Shown here: positions 1-18,310 of the stretch, piece by piece | Layout of the letters: every line of letters begins with the position of its first letter | Position numbering within the stretch: the first letter of the stretch is position 1 | NCBI GenBank assembly: GCA_026929865.2 | Contig: CM049403.1 | Span: 20,671,001 to 20,735,000, forward strand | Reading direction: 5' to 3' | DNA from: Hyperoplus lanceolatus | Lineage: Eukaryota > Chordata > Actinopteri > Uranoscopiformes > Ammodytidae | Length of the DNA: 64,000 nucleotides | Position numbers and translations under genes: made by a program | The notes under the pieces: generated by a model | The model's database searches: none | What the model saw: the letters and a program-made list of their open reading frames with translations, nothing else | Told to the model about the DNA's origin: nothing

Positions 1-908
1 TTTGTATGTGTATATGGCAATATATGGCTGGAGTAGAGTACTACACCATGTATAAGCATGAGAACTCTGCTTGCCTTGTAGGATTTACCTTTTTTCTTGT
101 TCTCTTAAATCCCTTCTTTTTTTTAGTTCAGCTGACTATACTCCGTACCTTTGCATATCTCATCATGCTTTCTATGATAAAATGGAGTGGGAAAGAAACC
201 GAGAATGTGGATATGTTTACGGGCATGTGTGAAAAATTGATATAGAGAGATTTGGTTTGTGTGTCTGACAGTGGGTGTGAGAGACAAAACAGCAGCCAGA
301 GACGCGGCTAATACTGTAAATGAAGCTAAGCATACCTCAACCCCAACAGATGAATTCCACATGATAGTAATCCTCCCCTGAGCCAGCTTCTCTAAGAGCA
401 TCCTTCCCGCAAATATGGAAGAAGCTTTAAATGGACAAAGCACACTCTTGTGCGTATTGTTTTAACTTAAATTCTTCAATTTCAGATATCCTTTTTAACA
501 CATTATCTGCATGAAATCCAAAGCTAGGACATCATGTATTGTATTGCAAGTGTGCTGATGCCTATTAGCATTGGTGGTTTTTTGATGTTTTGATTGATAT
601 GGGAGCAAAGATACCAGAGGGGCAAAGCATCTATCACTGGTGGAGTGTTCTTCACGGACACTGTTTGCATTTTGGTTTTATTTTCAGTATTTGTCACTTT
701 TTATGACTGTAACCTTACCTGGCATTAAACAAATAATTTGGTTGAAAAGGATTAGTTTCAGCTTAACTGTGAAATAGGCTGACACGATACACATTATATA
801 TAAACAGTGAAGGTTTTGGCTCTGCAAACCCTCTACTATATGTAAACTGGACATTTTTGGGCTAAATTAATTCCATATTTAAAGCAAAGTGTGTACAAGC
901 CATACTAA

Positions 909-960
909 GTCTGATTGACCTTTATTGTCCCCTAAAGGAGTCATTTTCGTTATGTCCCAC
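909..960 (-). repeat. Possible L2-like LINE 3' tail fragment
   Basis: The string CCTTTATTGTCCCCTAAAGG followed by TCATTTTCGTTATGTCCCAC resembles the reverse complement of fish L2-type LINE 3' ends, which typically read as a GGGGACAATAAAG-like tail. A better copy lies near 42645. It is short and diverged, so the family assignment is tentative. Confidence 0.3.
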
Positions 961-1407
961 ACAAACATGCATACATATCTTGGGCACTCCTTGAACGGGT
1001 TGCATAGGAGAAACCACTAAGCTAGCTGAGAATGTAACTCATTTTAGTTTTTTCTTAAACCCCAGACAAAAAACCCACTTGATAGCTGTCAGATTCCCCG
1101 TTAGTTAGTCTCAGCTGATTTACAGTGTGAAATGTAAAAAAAAAAAAGAGCTTTTCCATAATGCAAATAAGATGATCTGGCGAGGATCACAGATGCCTGA
1201 GCTGTTAGCATTGTGTCTCTCTGATGGTGAATGAGAGCAATGGGGGATGGAAATGGTGGGGAGGAGGCATTTTGTTTCATTTTGCTGGGATATGTCCTCC
1301 AAACACATTCCTTCAGAAGTCCCCTCCATCTCTGTCCCCACCGGGGTCGACGTGTTATGAGAAAATGCAGTCTCTGGAAAGTGTCACATCTGCATGGGAG
1401 AGACGGC

Positions 1408-1441
1408 GTGTGTGTGTGTGTGTGGTGGGGGGGGGGGGGGG
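1408..1441. repeat. (GT)n followed by a 15-base G-run
   Basis: A short GT tract is directly followed by an uninterrupted run of 15 G (1427-1441). Such runs are length-unstable and prone to sequencing error. The G-run sits within several short overlapping open frames, which are therefore not credible genes. Confidence 0.8.
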
Positions 1442-3357
1442 TCTGGGAGCGTGAAGATCTGTAATTTAATCTGAAGCTCTGGAGAGGACTGTTAGGGTTC
1501 ACTCCGCGGGACAAGACGGGGTTGGCTGTGGATTCTGATCTAATTCGAGGCAAGGGGAGAAAAAAAAGCACCAGGGAAATGATAGCGCTGCCACCCGTCA
1601 TTTGATTTCCCAAGATTAGAGGGGACTGATTTGCAGCCTTTAGAAAGCAGGCTTTCTAGATGTCTTAACATTCGTAGGTCAACACACTTCTCAGAGTTTT
1701 CCACAACCCCAATCTTATTCCATGTTAATATACCAATTCAGCTGGAACATACAATGTAACAATATTGTAGGTATAGAACTTGTGTACTTAACAGCCTAAT
1801 GGTCGTGTAATAGTACATAGTAGTGTTGAGCCCTGTATAACTAATAAATAACCCAATATTTGCAAAGTTCACAGCACAATATGCTATAAAAATTAAGTAA
1901 ACTGCAGGGCCCACACCTACTTGGTAGAATGACTGGTTGAATCTTGACGAACCTGCATTCAACATTTATGAGCTAGAGGGAATGCACAAAGCAGAGGGAC
2001 ATCTTAACATATTTACTTCTACATATTTCTGTTACAGTGTCCAATTTATTCTAGCCAAGGAGGTGAGTTTTTTTTGGCCTCAATCATATTGCTCTGGAGA
2101 CAGTGTCAGCCATATGCCTTCAAGATGCCCTCATAAGCTTTGGTGTCTCTGTGGACTTTGCGCTCAAAGAGTATCTTCTAGAGTCACGGTGACATAGGAA
2201 GCAGGTGTAGAGTTTTGTTCATCCACTGGCATGTTGCCATGTGCCTTAACCCTACTCGGGTAGGCCGCACATTTTATTCTTAAGATTTATTTTTAACCAG
2301 CGAATTTTAATTCCCTGAGGAACAGCATTGTATTTTGGACTCCACGTATCGCCCTGCACTTGTGTATTTCTGCAAAAGAAAGATCCATATTCATAAGACG
2401 GGTATTATGGTATTCAGGTGTATCATTTTTATCAAAGGATTCAGGATCAAATAGATGCCCCCAGTCCGCCTGGGTGCATTGGTGGATAACATCCTCACAT
2501 AATCATAACCCAAGGCTGTCAGATCCCGAAAAAAAAATTAAGAAAAAGGAACGGCTTTGCTAGCAGATCACACAGTGATGTCTTCTGGCTGTGTGTGCAT
2601 GGCAATTAAACAGGGTTCCACTTCAATGTACATGTGCAAAACACATTTTCCTGAACAACAAGGCCAGGGGATGAAAAGAGAAGTGAGGAAAACACAATCA
2701 ATTTGGCAGAGCATTCTGACCCAGGACCAGAAAATTAGAAGAAGTAATAGGAACCCTTTCTCTGTCCTTTCTTTTTCCTCCCTCTCTCAAATTTGAAAGT
2801 GCAGAAAAGTCATGCAGAAAAGTATCAAGAAAGTACTTAAAACACAATTAGACAAGAGAAAAAAATTGAGCATACATAAACTTAATATTAATAAACCTAT
2901 TCATTAATAAATGAATGATTAAAAAATTAGAAAGTGTGTATCAGTGTATTAAATGTGCGAGCTAGCTAACCAGCAACACTGCATGGCAAAGAAGCTCTGG
3001 TCAGTCTATTCACAGTACGGACATTGGAAATCATCATAATGTTTTTTTCATTTATTCATCATGAAACTTGCATACTTTGATCCTAGACCACTTATTCCCA
3101 CACAATGGACAAGGTGAATTCAGTCAGCCCCTGAGATGAAAGAAAGAAAGAAAACCTGTCCAGGCCTTCACAAGCTACTGTACAAGCTACTTTAATTTGA
3201 TTAATATAACTTTATTTTAGGCTTAGGAATTATAACTTTGATTATTTCCATACTTTTAAAATTATCCTTTTATTAAAGGATAGCTTTGATTCAGCGTGAA
3301 TATTTGAAAACTCTAAGAAAAGTTTTAACAAGATCTTAGAAGGAAGCAGAAGTTTAG

Positions 3358-3936
3358 TAGCCTGGAAATCCAGACCCTGATATCTTGAACGATAGAGGGT
3401 CTGGCCACGATCAATAGTAATTTCCAACTCAAGGGGCGGCTCCTACTCGTGCATTTCAAATGCTACAGCACGCAGTTGGATAGCACTACAACCAATCAGA
3501 GCGATGCACAAGGTGCGATGCACAGCTGTTCGTTTAGCGAACAGCTGTTAAACTGTTAAATTAAACGTTTGCCGTTGTCGGTCGGCAAAACAGAACATTC
3601 CACTTACTTGCTAATGAAAGATTTGAGTGCCGTCTTCCAAATCGTTAAGGGTCGAGGCCAAAGCAGTCTCAAACTCACACAACATATCCGCAGCCATCTT
3701 TGATGTTTACTATCACGGCTTCGACGTCGCATGCACGTCACTGTTGTCACCCGGTTACGTCCTCCCCAGAGTACCATATAAAGGGCTCTGGCGCGCCCAT
3801 ATTAGATAGAACCAATTGAAACCATAGCCAGATTTCTGGTTTTCTTGATAAAGCTTCAACGGAGCGTGTCCAGACCAACACGCCCAGCAAATTTAGTTTG
3901 CCAGCGCCTAGTGGCAGGTCTGAGAATGCCAGGCTA
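3358..3936. mobile_element. hAT-type MITE (TAGCCTGG termini)
   Basis: The left end begins TAGCCTGGAAATCCAGACC and the right end, reverse-complemented, begins TAGCCTGGCATTCTCAGACC, forming imperfect terminal inverted repeats. The flanks carry a near-perfect 8-bp duplication (GAAGTTTA left, GAGGTTTA right, with one base of slack). Eight-base duplications and TAG-starting termini fit the hAT superfamily. The interior is CpG-richer than its surroundings, contains a TATAAAG string near 3777 and has no transposase, so this is a non-autonomous element of about 580 bp. Confidence 0.65.
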
Positions 3937-5255
3937 GAGGTTTAGAGCAATGCTGCTCCATTTTGCAGAGAGAACTATTGCATGTCACTGTATAGTTCCA
4001 AGAGCTGTGAAACAGTTAAGTGACTGTTTGTAGTGTCCTCTATATTTTTCATTGGCATGGTGTTCAGCCTTCTTGACTTTCATTATCCTTGCTTTGAATG
4101 TTTCTGCTGTGGCTTTAAAGCCAACATCAGGATCGGCTAAGAACAAACGTTCTCACAAAATCTCACAGAGGGGGAAATAAATTAGTAGCTTTTTCTTATT
4201 TAAGGGAAAGTAAATATGCTTCTTTATCCCAGTCAAAACAAAAAAATACCTAATGAATGAGCAAAGCGATGTCCATTTTAAGAAAAATAGTTTGCAGTGT
4301 AATGGATGACATGTCCCTTTAAAAGACTCCTCTCCAATGGTTTAGAGAAATCATAATTTCCCACCCGGTGCGGTTGTCTCACTCTGTCAGCACCACAGTC
4401 ATGCATAAAGTCACTTAGGTACAAGACCACAGAGACAGATATAAAATCATTGTATCACAATGATGTAGTGTGAATTTCCAACCTGGATTATGGAAATAAA
4501 TCTTAAAGGAAACTAGAGTTTACAGTAGTGTTTTACCCCAAAGTACAACAACCTACTTAAAGGCAGAAATGTGACCATAATGAGTATGATTAAACTTGGG
4601 GGAAAAAATCCTCCCAAAAAACAAAGCCTCTATAAAAGTAAACACAAAATTAAATAAAAACACAACTGAACGGTTTGTGGGATATGTCAGAGGGATGTCA
4701 ACTATACACCATCAACATTTTCATGACAAATCAAGCCATCAGCTTTAAAATCTATACCGGTGCAGACAATCTGTTTGCTCTCTCAATCAATGTAATAGTA
4801 GGGATAGCCCACAGAGGTCAAGTAAAGGTGCTATCTGTCTATGTGTGTATATGATACATGTTGTTTGAATGTTAAAGAGCCGTTTTTGTTTGTGTATGTG
4901 TAAATGGGAAGATGATGCAAAAAGAAAGGAAGAGAAAGTCATCACTTCAATTCCGTGAATGTTAGCCTTTCTTATACTGTATGTCTGTGGTTCCTGCATG
5001 CTGTAAAATGTATAAACAACCACAACTGTTCCGTCCAGCGTCTCCCTCCTCGTCTTCCATCCCATTTAATCCCTCCTCTCCCTCTCCGGCTGTACTCTCT
5101 TGCTCCAGGGGCCTTGCTAATGTGCTGGAAACCTGAAGGCACCACCGAAAAGGGGGCTTTTCCTGTGCGTATTGGTCTTGTTGGAAGTGATTAAAAGGGG
5201 ATTTGCGCCGGGAGGATTGGGATTGTTATCACTGCATGTGATTTATCACCCTGAG

Positions 5256-5258
<3 letters not shown>

Positions 5259-5335
<77 letters not shown>

Positions 5336-5346
5336 CGTGTGTGTGT
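5259..5346. repeat. (GT)n microsatellite
   Basis: About 88 bases of GT dinucleotides with two GC interruptions near the 3' end (GCGTGCGTG). Cys/Val-repeat open frames across it are artefacts of the repeat. Confidence 0.95.
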
Positions 5347-5797
5347 CTGTGTATTTGTGGAAGGGGGGATTCCAGGTGCACCCAGCACCCACAGAACCTC
5401 TGCCGGGGTAGAAACTGAAGCCCATCCAGGGCTGCAATTCTGATTATACCAACACAGACTCACACAAGCGTATGTGCTCATGATCCCTCACCAATCTCTC
5501 AAGCTGTCTGGGTTTGGAGAGCACAGCTGCATGTTTAAACAAATGTATTGTTCCAATGACTCTTCTTCTAATGGACACTCATTTTGCATTCAAACCACTT
5601 AAACCACTGTCATATTTCCAAAATGTGTTTCGTTTTTATGGTAGTATTATTACTTTCTGGCTTTGTAGATTTAAACGAGACCTCAGAGATCTTATTTGTT
5701 CTTAACAGTCTTAACAGTGTGAGTCTGATTTGGCGTCTATTCTATTTGTTCGTGCCTCCACATTGGCCATCACCATTCAAACTTGCTATGATTTATT

Positions 5798-5799
<2 letters not shown>

Positions 5800-5890
<91 letters not shown>

Positions 5891-5891
5891 T
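5800..5891. repeat. (TA)n microsatellite with (CA)n tail
   Basis: Roughly 80 bases of pure TA are followed by a short CA stretch. Long TA arrays can extrude as cruciforms and are prone to breakage. The Ile/Tyr-repeat frames here are artefacts. Confidence 0.95.
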
Positions 5892-6624
5892 ACAGTACAT
5901 GTATACTGTATTTAATTTTTTCTACTGTAAATGATGCACATTACACTGGAAACAAATGAAAAACAAAGGGTCAGGATATACAATTAATAATTTGGGATAG
6001 TGAGAAGCAGAAATATTTAACTTTTTTACACACACAGACACACACACACACCAGCAAGGCGTCCGTGTTTAATGCTTTCTTTGCAGCAAGCAAAATAGGC
6101 TTTCTCTCAGTGTTCAACTCAATATCCTGGTACTACAGGCTGTTAAGGCAGATTATCTATTTTCCAGACTTCTTCAATGTTTTCGTGTACATTTCCTTCA
6201 GATGTATCGCTCCAAATCCAAAACCTGTGAATTAGTATCCCACGCTGTACGGTAATGGCTTCTACATCTCCTGCAGCACATGTGCAGCACTGTTAGTGAG
6301 CCATTACTGGCAAATCATTGCAGTCAGTTGAGAGAAGATTCACCTAGTTTTTTTTTCTTCTTTTAAAAAATGAGGACAGGATACATTACACTGCAAATTG
6401 TGTGAATTGTCTGAGATGTAAAGCCACATTTGTTGCAATCAAATACATTTCATATCAGCATAAAAACACCTTATTTGGTATCCTTCCCGTGCTTGTTCTT
6501 CTGTAGCTAATGGCTCAGGGTGACTTAGGGCCATGTGTCCTGTCTCTCACTACTGAGAAATAATGAGCACACCATTTTTGTCAGGAATACTGGATTATTT
6601 TTTCTGGGAATGGAGGTAAAGATT

Positions 6625-6627
<3 letters not shown>

Positions 6628-6660
<33 letters not shown>
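6628..6660. repeat. (GA)n microsatellite
   Basis: A pure 33-base AG/GA tract flanked by ordinary intergenic sequence. Confidence 0.95.
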
Positions 6661-6663
<3 letters not shown>

Positions 6664-9600
6664 GGTATATCATATTTTGCCTGCATCTGCCTCTTTTGAT
6701 TAGCATCCAACCATAGCACAGCTTGCGGATGACATTGACTTTACACACAGGAGCTTGGGCTGAGTAATGGGTTAATCAATGTATTTTGTGTCTGTCTGAC
6801 GATATGACCAGACCAGGCAATCAAAAAGCAGACCAAGAACAACAACCTTGTCCTGTTTAGAGCCAAACTCTCTTGATACAATTGTTGCTGGAATTATCGT
6901 ATCTTGCCCAGGAATCAGGTCTAAAGGAAGTGCGTTTTTGACCCTTGACAACACTGAATAATGTAGAGGATGAGGTTACTAATGCATGCTTTTTCTTTTG
7001 CAAGCACCTCACAGGGGGAATTCAATGCCTTTTCATCTGTGCCCATTACCCGTGACTGGGGGTTTTAATTTTTTAAACAGTGTTTCCTCGGAAGGATGTA
7101 CTGCAATTTCCCTTATGCATCGCATTTTGAAGACAAACACACACAGAAAATCCTGTCCCTTTACAGTCTTTCTCACCACCAAACCATCTACATGTGGCTA
7201 CAAAAAAAGCCTATATTTGGCGATGCACTTTAAAAAGAGGAACGACTGTGGGAAAGGAGGGGATTTGAACCTCTATTAGTAGGCAGAACGGTGCCGGCCT
7301 TATGGAAGGAGACAGGGTCAACTGGGGAGATTTAGTTACATTAGCGAGGGGGCGTGCTCCCCGAGTGGTGCGGGTGTGGGTCAGCCCAGAATATTAAGGT
7401 ACATTAGTCAGGACAAGGGGCCGTACCAACAGTGGCAATGCGATGGGGTTGGAGAAGGTCAAATGCTCCTCGGGGCCAGCTGCAAAGTGTAACAGCTGGT
7501 ATTTTAGATAAAAGGGGATAATATGGTGATGCCTTAGATCATAGAGAGCAAACCTAATGAGTATAGACGGATGTTCCACAGTGGGATTGTCGGGAGAGAC
7601 CTTTGTATGTTTCCTGTTGTGCACCGTCATTTAGTCTGCTTAAAGAATTTTAGTCTCTCGGGATGATCAGAAAATGGGACAAAGCTGGTAACCTTCTGAG
7701 TATAAAAAAGGAAAATGACAAGAAAATACAGTTGGCTTTGCTGGCACAGCTGTTTAATGGGGGTAAACTCAATTATTAAAATTGAATGGACCGTAAATGC
7801 AGCAGTGAAAGAGTTATGTGGTGATACTGACATTATTTATTGAGGTGTTTGGGGTCATTTGCTGGTGTCTATCTAATATAAAGGAGAAAAGACTCTGTCC
7901 ATATGGTTGTATAATTCCAGGCATGGCCTATTACATGTTCAGGAAATTAAAACAAAGCCCGTGGAGCCAAAGACCGTAGGCAGATTTCTTGCGGAAAACA
8001 CCTAATTTTTCATGTCTGCCCCTTTCATGTTGGTTTGGGACTTGAAGTGAGTGTATGGGATCTGGAACATTGCACTACATTTTTTTTTTCATTTCTATGT
8101 GTGCGTGGTTTTTGTGTGTCTGTGTGCGTCTGTTGAGGGTTTGTAGACAAGCATCTGGGACAGCCTGCATTCTTCAACCACATGATGACAGCACCCGATG
8201 GAGTCACAATAAACAGTCAGCCAGTCCTCATTATCACTGGTGTGTGCTTTTGGATTTACTTCACTCGGTCACGAAGCCCCCCGCTAGTCTTCAGTCAATA
8301 TACTTGTGACGTGTCTCGGTATAGACGTTCAGTCACAACCCACCAGTGTGGCCCTAAATCCACAGCCTCTGAACACAAAGTGACAGATCCTGACAGCTTA
8401 AAACCTGGCCCAGATCTGCCTCCTAATTGTTAGAACAAAATGTTTGAAGTTTCTACAGCTGCCGATATGATACTGTTTGAACAGTAGTCCTAAAACTGAT
8501 GCAGTATACAGTATACTGCAATTCTATCACCTGACAAAGCTAAAAATGTATCCCAGGAAATATGCATTGGACTTCACAAAGCACACTATGACAGAAAAAC
8601 TGAAAAAGTTGTATTTTTCTATAACATTCTACATGCATTACTAAATTAGCTAAATTCAAAATGAAAGATTGGGACAAAAAGCAGCCTTAGGTGTTATTTA
8701 TTAAGAGATTCAAACTCAGTGAACCTGATTAATTGAAGTCTGCATTGGTGTGGTTGATTAGATTAGATTGACAGTGGCCTCGGAACATAAGCAAACTACC
8801 CACCAACTATCATCATCTTTTGATTTAAATATTGCTAAATCATAATTGGTGCACAGACCTACATTATGTGACCTCACCTTTTTCTCAACACATGCCTTGC
8901 AAAATAACCCAAAGTGTTATAACTCAACGTTTGTCTTAAAATGCTATTCTATCTTTGGAGAAAATGCCTTTGCACTGGGACTGAAACCATTATGGCCCTT
9001 TAAAAGCATCCATTCTTTCTTACAGTCATGATATTTTTACAGAATATTGCAGATGGGTTGGTTACAGGTTTTTCTGACTTTGATGGTTAAACTCATATTC
9101 TTATCAGTAATAGTCAATACTGACTGGCCATTTCTGCTTTATTGGTCCCAACACACACCCAAACGCACACATTCAGCTGCTGTCTTCTTCTTTCCCTTGG
9201 TCTTTTACAGCACGTCCACAGCCACAAACTCTTTTCATCACCACCTCCAATGGCTTTTAGTTTAGTCTCCATCCTTCTCATTAGCGGGCACTGGGAAATG
9301 AGGATTCAGTAAAAAGACGGAGCATCATTAAACACAGTAAACTGTACACTTGGAAAGGCAAAAGAGCCCTGTAAAAGGGCTGGAAGAGCGCCAGGGAACC
9401 TATTTAATTCCTCCAGCTGCCGGTGTGAGCTCCTGCAACAAATCACCCATGCCACAGGTCTAATTTGTAAAAGACAACAACGTAAAACATATACACAGCG
9501 TAAAGTGTCCACTGAACAAAGCGACTCGCTCCATACCGAGATATATGAGACTTGGTTGTAATAATGCCTGCCAAATGAGCAATTCTACTCTCTTTCATGT

Positions 9601-10831
9601 CGTAAACACCCCTGCACATTGAGGATTTAAAATGCAGATAAAAAACTGTTAAAGTAAATGAACTAAAAAAATAGAATGATGATTAAAGTGAACCTTAGCA
9701 TGAAGGCCAGCAAACAAGCAAATGTGGTTTGAAAATACAGTACAGCTGATGAAAGTCAAATATTTGGAGAGCGAGTTAAATCTTGCCCTCTCCATTGCAG
9801 AGCCATGAATTTTAAACAGTTTTTGCACAGAAACATGAATAAAAGAGGAGACTCAGCTTGTGGTTGTGGGGTTTTATGGGCCCCCAATTTTCTTTACTTA
9901 AAAAAATCAGTCCAAGCTATTCAAATATGAGAATATCTAAATAATGCAGAAAATGTTCATCAAAATTCTTCTTCTTCAAAATATTACATTTAGGTAAATT
10001 TAAAAGAAGGCATACAGGCCTGACAGGGTGAATGAGCAAAGACAGGATGAGGAAAATACTATGTGAAGTGGACATAAATAGTCTCTTTGTGTGCACTGAC
10101 GTGATTGGACCACTGTCAGATGCGAGCGCTCAGGAAACTCGAGTATTTAACTTGGAAGGTCGAGGTGCCACGAGACTGCCAGAGTGCTCGAAGAACTAGC
10201 TCACCTCACCCGGCCTCCCATAAATTCTCACCCTCTTCAGTCCCTCACATGCTGCGACGCCTCATCCATATTTCACATTTCAGATGAGATCAGATTTTCG
10301 ATACAGAACCGCGGCTTAATTGGAAAGTCATGCGAGTGAAATGTCAAAGCAGTGCAGCACAAGACATTAGAAAACAGACCAGGGGGCCTGAGAAAAGGGC
10401 CCTGGACAGCCCCCCCCATAGCTGTTAAGAAAAAGTGTGCTTCTGAGAGTGTATCTTCAAGTCTGCAATTTGTATATTTCACATTATTTTTTATTTAAGT
10501 GAGTGCACTTGAGTTATGATGGATCAACAGGACACCCCATAAAAGGCCTCTTGTTTGAACATACCCGGGGTTATCTGAATCAGACTCTTGAAAGACAATT
10601 AAATGGGACAGGCAAAGTTTAGGACCATTTCCAATGTATTTTTTGCCTCTTTGCAACCGATTCAAACAATTTGATCTCATGAGGGAGATATACAGTTGAT
10701 TTTGTACTGAGATCCAACTCAAGCAGGCCATAGTTACCTATTATAACAGTATAACGTTTTTTCCCCTCTGAAATTTGGCTGTGGTTGAAAGATTTAACCT
10801 CTGGTTGGACAGAAAAAAGAAGAAAACAAAT

Positions 10832-10849
10832 GGGGGGGGGGGGGGGGGG
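10832..10849. repeat. 18-base G homopolymer
   Basis: An uninterrupted G-run preceded by A-rich sequence. The exact length should be treated as uncertain because homopolymers of this size are error-prone. Confidence 0.9.
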
Positions 10850-12804
10850 ATGGTACCGAAGCTTACAAAATCTTTAAGTCAACCTTCCATTTGGTAGATT
10901 GACAGATGGGCCAACCTGTGGCCTTTTTATCTTGTTATCTGGGATCAGATGGAGCAAAATGGAGGAGTGGGTGAGGAGGAGAAAGACACAAAGACAAAAT
11001 AAAAGTACATTAGGGTGGTTAGTATGACATCATGCAGGTTGAAGGAATTTTCATTTGTAACTTAATCTTGTAAAGTGCTTTACCGATTTAGCAGATTACT
11101 TTATCATTACATATTTATGGGATTTGACACATGTGCACAGATGATGTGTGGTATCTGCAGTAGGTTTGAGATCATATTAAAGTGCAGGTCATTGTGTGTT
11201 TGCTTTTTAATATGACGAGGGCAACAAAGGATATAGACAAATATTATCATTCCTTTTAATGAACAAAAAAGGGTTAAGAGTAAGCATTGTAAGTCTTGCA
11301 GCCATATCTGCAAATGCATTGTGTTTGGAATTTTTGGAGATACCAGATGGGAAGGGTGGAAGTGGCCACATGTTTTGTTCTATAATGTTGAAGCAATTAT
11401 TTAATGAATAATTGAATGTTTGATTGATGATTGTAAAGTCTCCTACAATGTTTATTTTGTCCGACATCATCTGAAATATGAATGTAATAAACACCAGACA
11501 GCTGTTGCTGTAAAAATATATCTGTAAATAGATTGGCAGTCATACTAAATGATGCAATGTCACCTTGATGATTTGGTCAATTATACCGTGCAAGTGCTTA
11601 TAAAATGGATCACTAAGGTGCAGTAAAAGTTCATAATTGTGAAGTTAGATTTTTGAAGCCTTCAGCAGTACATTTTTGTAAATCAACAGACATGAACCCA
11701 CTTCTTTTTCAGTTTTATTCATTTTCTGCGCTTACAATATTGAGTAAGTGCCTATGATTTGTTTTGTCTGTGCATAATTCAAAAAAAAAATTGCTCTCAA
11801 AAAAAATTGCTCTCTTTTTAAGGTATTTTATCGTTAATCCCATACAGATAACCTTCCTCATGCAATTGCTTTTGGATTGACATCCCTACCATTCCTTTGG
11901 TCATGCCGTCTCTTGTTGAACGTTGAGAGGCAGCATCAGATCCACCCTCTGAGTCCCAGTGCATCAGGCCAGCGGGGACTCTCTTGTTTCATGCGGTAAC
12001 TATAAAACAAGCCCCAAGTACTTGCAACAATACTGCCCCAAGCCACAGCCACAGTTTCCCCCCTGAAGCACTTAACAAGGGACAATTACAAACTTGTTGC
12101 AGAATGATGGCTGCCTGCATTTGGGAGTTGCCAGATGACTCAAGTGGTTTGCAACACTTTCTAAGCTGATGGGGGTTTGAAATAGTGCTATTTGTCTAGG
12201 CCACAGCGGTGAGGAATGCTAGCTCAGGAATGCTAAAGTCAATGTCAAAGAGTGTTGTATTTACGATTTAACAATGAAAAAAGCTGCCCGTGAAGAAAAA
12301 CATACTTGATACATTCTCCACACTGTCTAGAAACTGTTTCAGCTTTGATGTTAGTCACAGGAGATAATCTAATCAGGCAACCTTTTGCTCACTTATCACA
12401 TTTTTCTGGCCTGCACTTTATTTGTAGATAATGGATTCTGGTGTGAAAAGAATTAGATCGATATGTTGTATTGCCTGGTGAGATGTTCCTAACCACATTA
12501 AAGAAACCCTCCGGTGTCACAACTTAACCCCTCGCAGGTATGATGTGATTTGTTCCCCCACGCGCTTACAGACGCAATCTGGTAGAGATCATATTTTTTT
12601 TCTTCATCTGCTTAGTACATGCCCTGTAAGGAATGTAACGTTGATGAATTGCTATTAGATGAAGATGGATTAGGTTTTCTACCATCTGACAGGCTCACCT
12701 TAAATCATCTCCAAAAAAAAATTACTGCTATGCATCTTATCCTGTCCCTCTGAAGCATTCACATGTTCATACACACCTTTACTGTTAATGCACTTATTTT
12801 CAAT

Positions 12805-17613
<4,809 letters not shown>

Positions 17614-17927
17614 GAAAAAATGGTAACACTTTACAATAAGGGTACATTAATTAATGGTTAGTTAATGCTTAATAAGGTTTAACTAACCATTAGTTAACTG
17701 TCAACTAATGTGCCTAGTAAGCCTTTACTAATGGTGTTCATGTTAACTAAGGTATTAATTACTACATTATGTAATGTTTATAAATATCCTTTATTAACCT
17801 TAGTTAACCCATTAATTGAGCATGAACCAACAGTTGATTAATATAATAATTAGCATTAATTAACTGTTAACAAATGTCATTTTTGTAACATTACTTAAGC
17901 ATAATTAACCATTTATTAATGCTCTTT

Positions 17928-18310
17928 GTGACCCTTATTGTAAAGTGGGAACCATTTATCCATTAAGTAACACTTAATAAATGCACACCAGTGCTGAATA
18001 GGCATTACTGAAGCATAATTAACCATAATAGGCATTACTTAAGTGTAATTAACCATTTATTAATGGACTTTGTGACCCTTATTGTAAAGTGAGAACCATT
18101 TCTCATGAATTAACACCTAATAAAGGCATACTAGTGCTGATTAAGCATCACTTAAGCATAATTAACCATTTCTTAATGTTATTTGTGACCCTTATTGTAA
18201 AGTGGGAACCATTTATCACTTGCTAAACTTAATAAATGCAAAATAGTGCTGAATAAGGATTACCTAAGTACAATCCATCAATCAACAATTCTCTTTGTGA
18301 CCCATGTAAA
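17928..18310. repeat. Tandem units in the left arm carrying internal copies of the terminus
   Basis: The motif GTGACCCTTATTGTAAAGTG recurs starting at 17928, 18072 and 18185, with a degenerate fourth copy at 18297 (GTGACCCATGTAAA). Spacings are 144, 113 and 112 bp. The larger first interval is explained by a local duplication of about 31 bp (CATAATTAACCATAATAGGC region). CCCTTATTGTAAAGTG is the reverse complement of the element's own tip, so each unit contains an inverted internal copy of the terminus. Confidence 0.85.

Larger units (their letters stand above)
1..3357. other. Gene-poor interval, no supported gene
   Basis: No exon with plausible splice sites or family resemblance was found. 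The short open frames here lack recognisable domains. The interval contains a GT tract running into a G-run (1408-1441), a possible LINE tail near 909-960, and short A-rich stretches such as (GAAA)n near 3139-3154. Otherwise it is unremarkable AT-rich intergenic or intronic sequence. Confidence 0.6.
3937..12804. other. Gene-poor interval with simple repeats
   Basis: No supported exon was found. The interval holds a long GT array, an 80-bp TA array, a GA array and an 18-base G-run, annotated separately. The stretch around 9300-9500 is low in simple sequence and evenly composed, the texture of conserved non-coding DNA, but this cannot be shown without alignment. Confidence 0.55.

Noticed and set aside
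5259..5346. Cys/Val and His/Thr repeat open frames over CA/GT arrays (also at 12805, 41374, 52643 and 63440)
   Set aside because: Dinucleotide arrays are free of stops in several frames; these are artefacts.
7240..7275. GGGATTTGAACCTC resembling a reversed tRNA T-loop
   Set aside because: No acceptor stem, anticodon arm or A-box at the right spacing could be found.
17928..18310. Regularly spaced repeats considered as a CRISPR-like array
   Set aside because: Units are contiguous tandem repeats of a transposon arm in a vertebrate genome, not short repeats separated by unique spacers.
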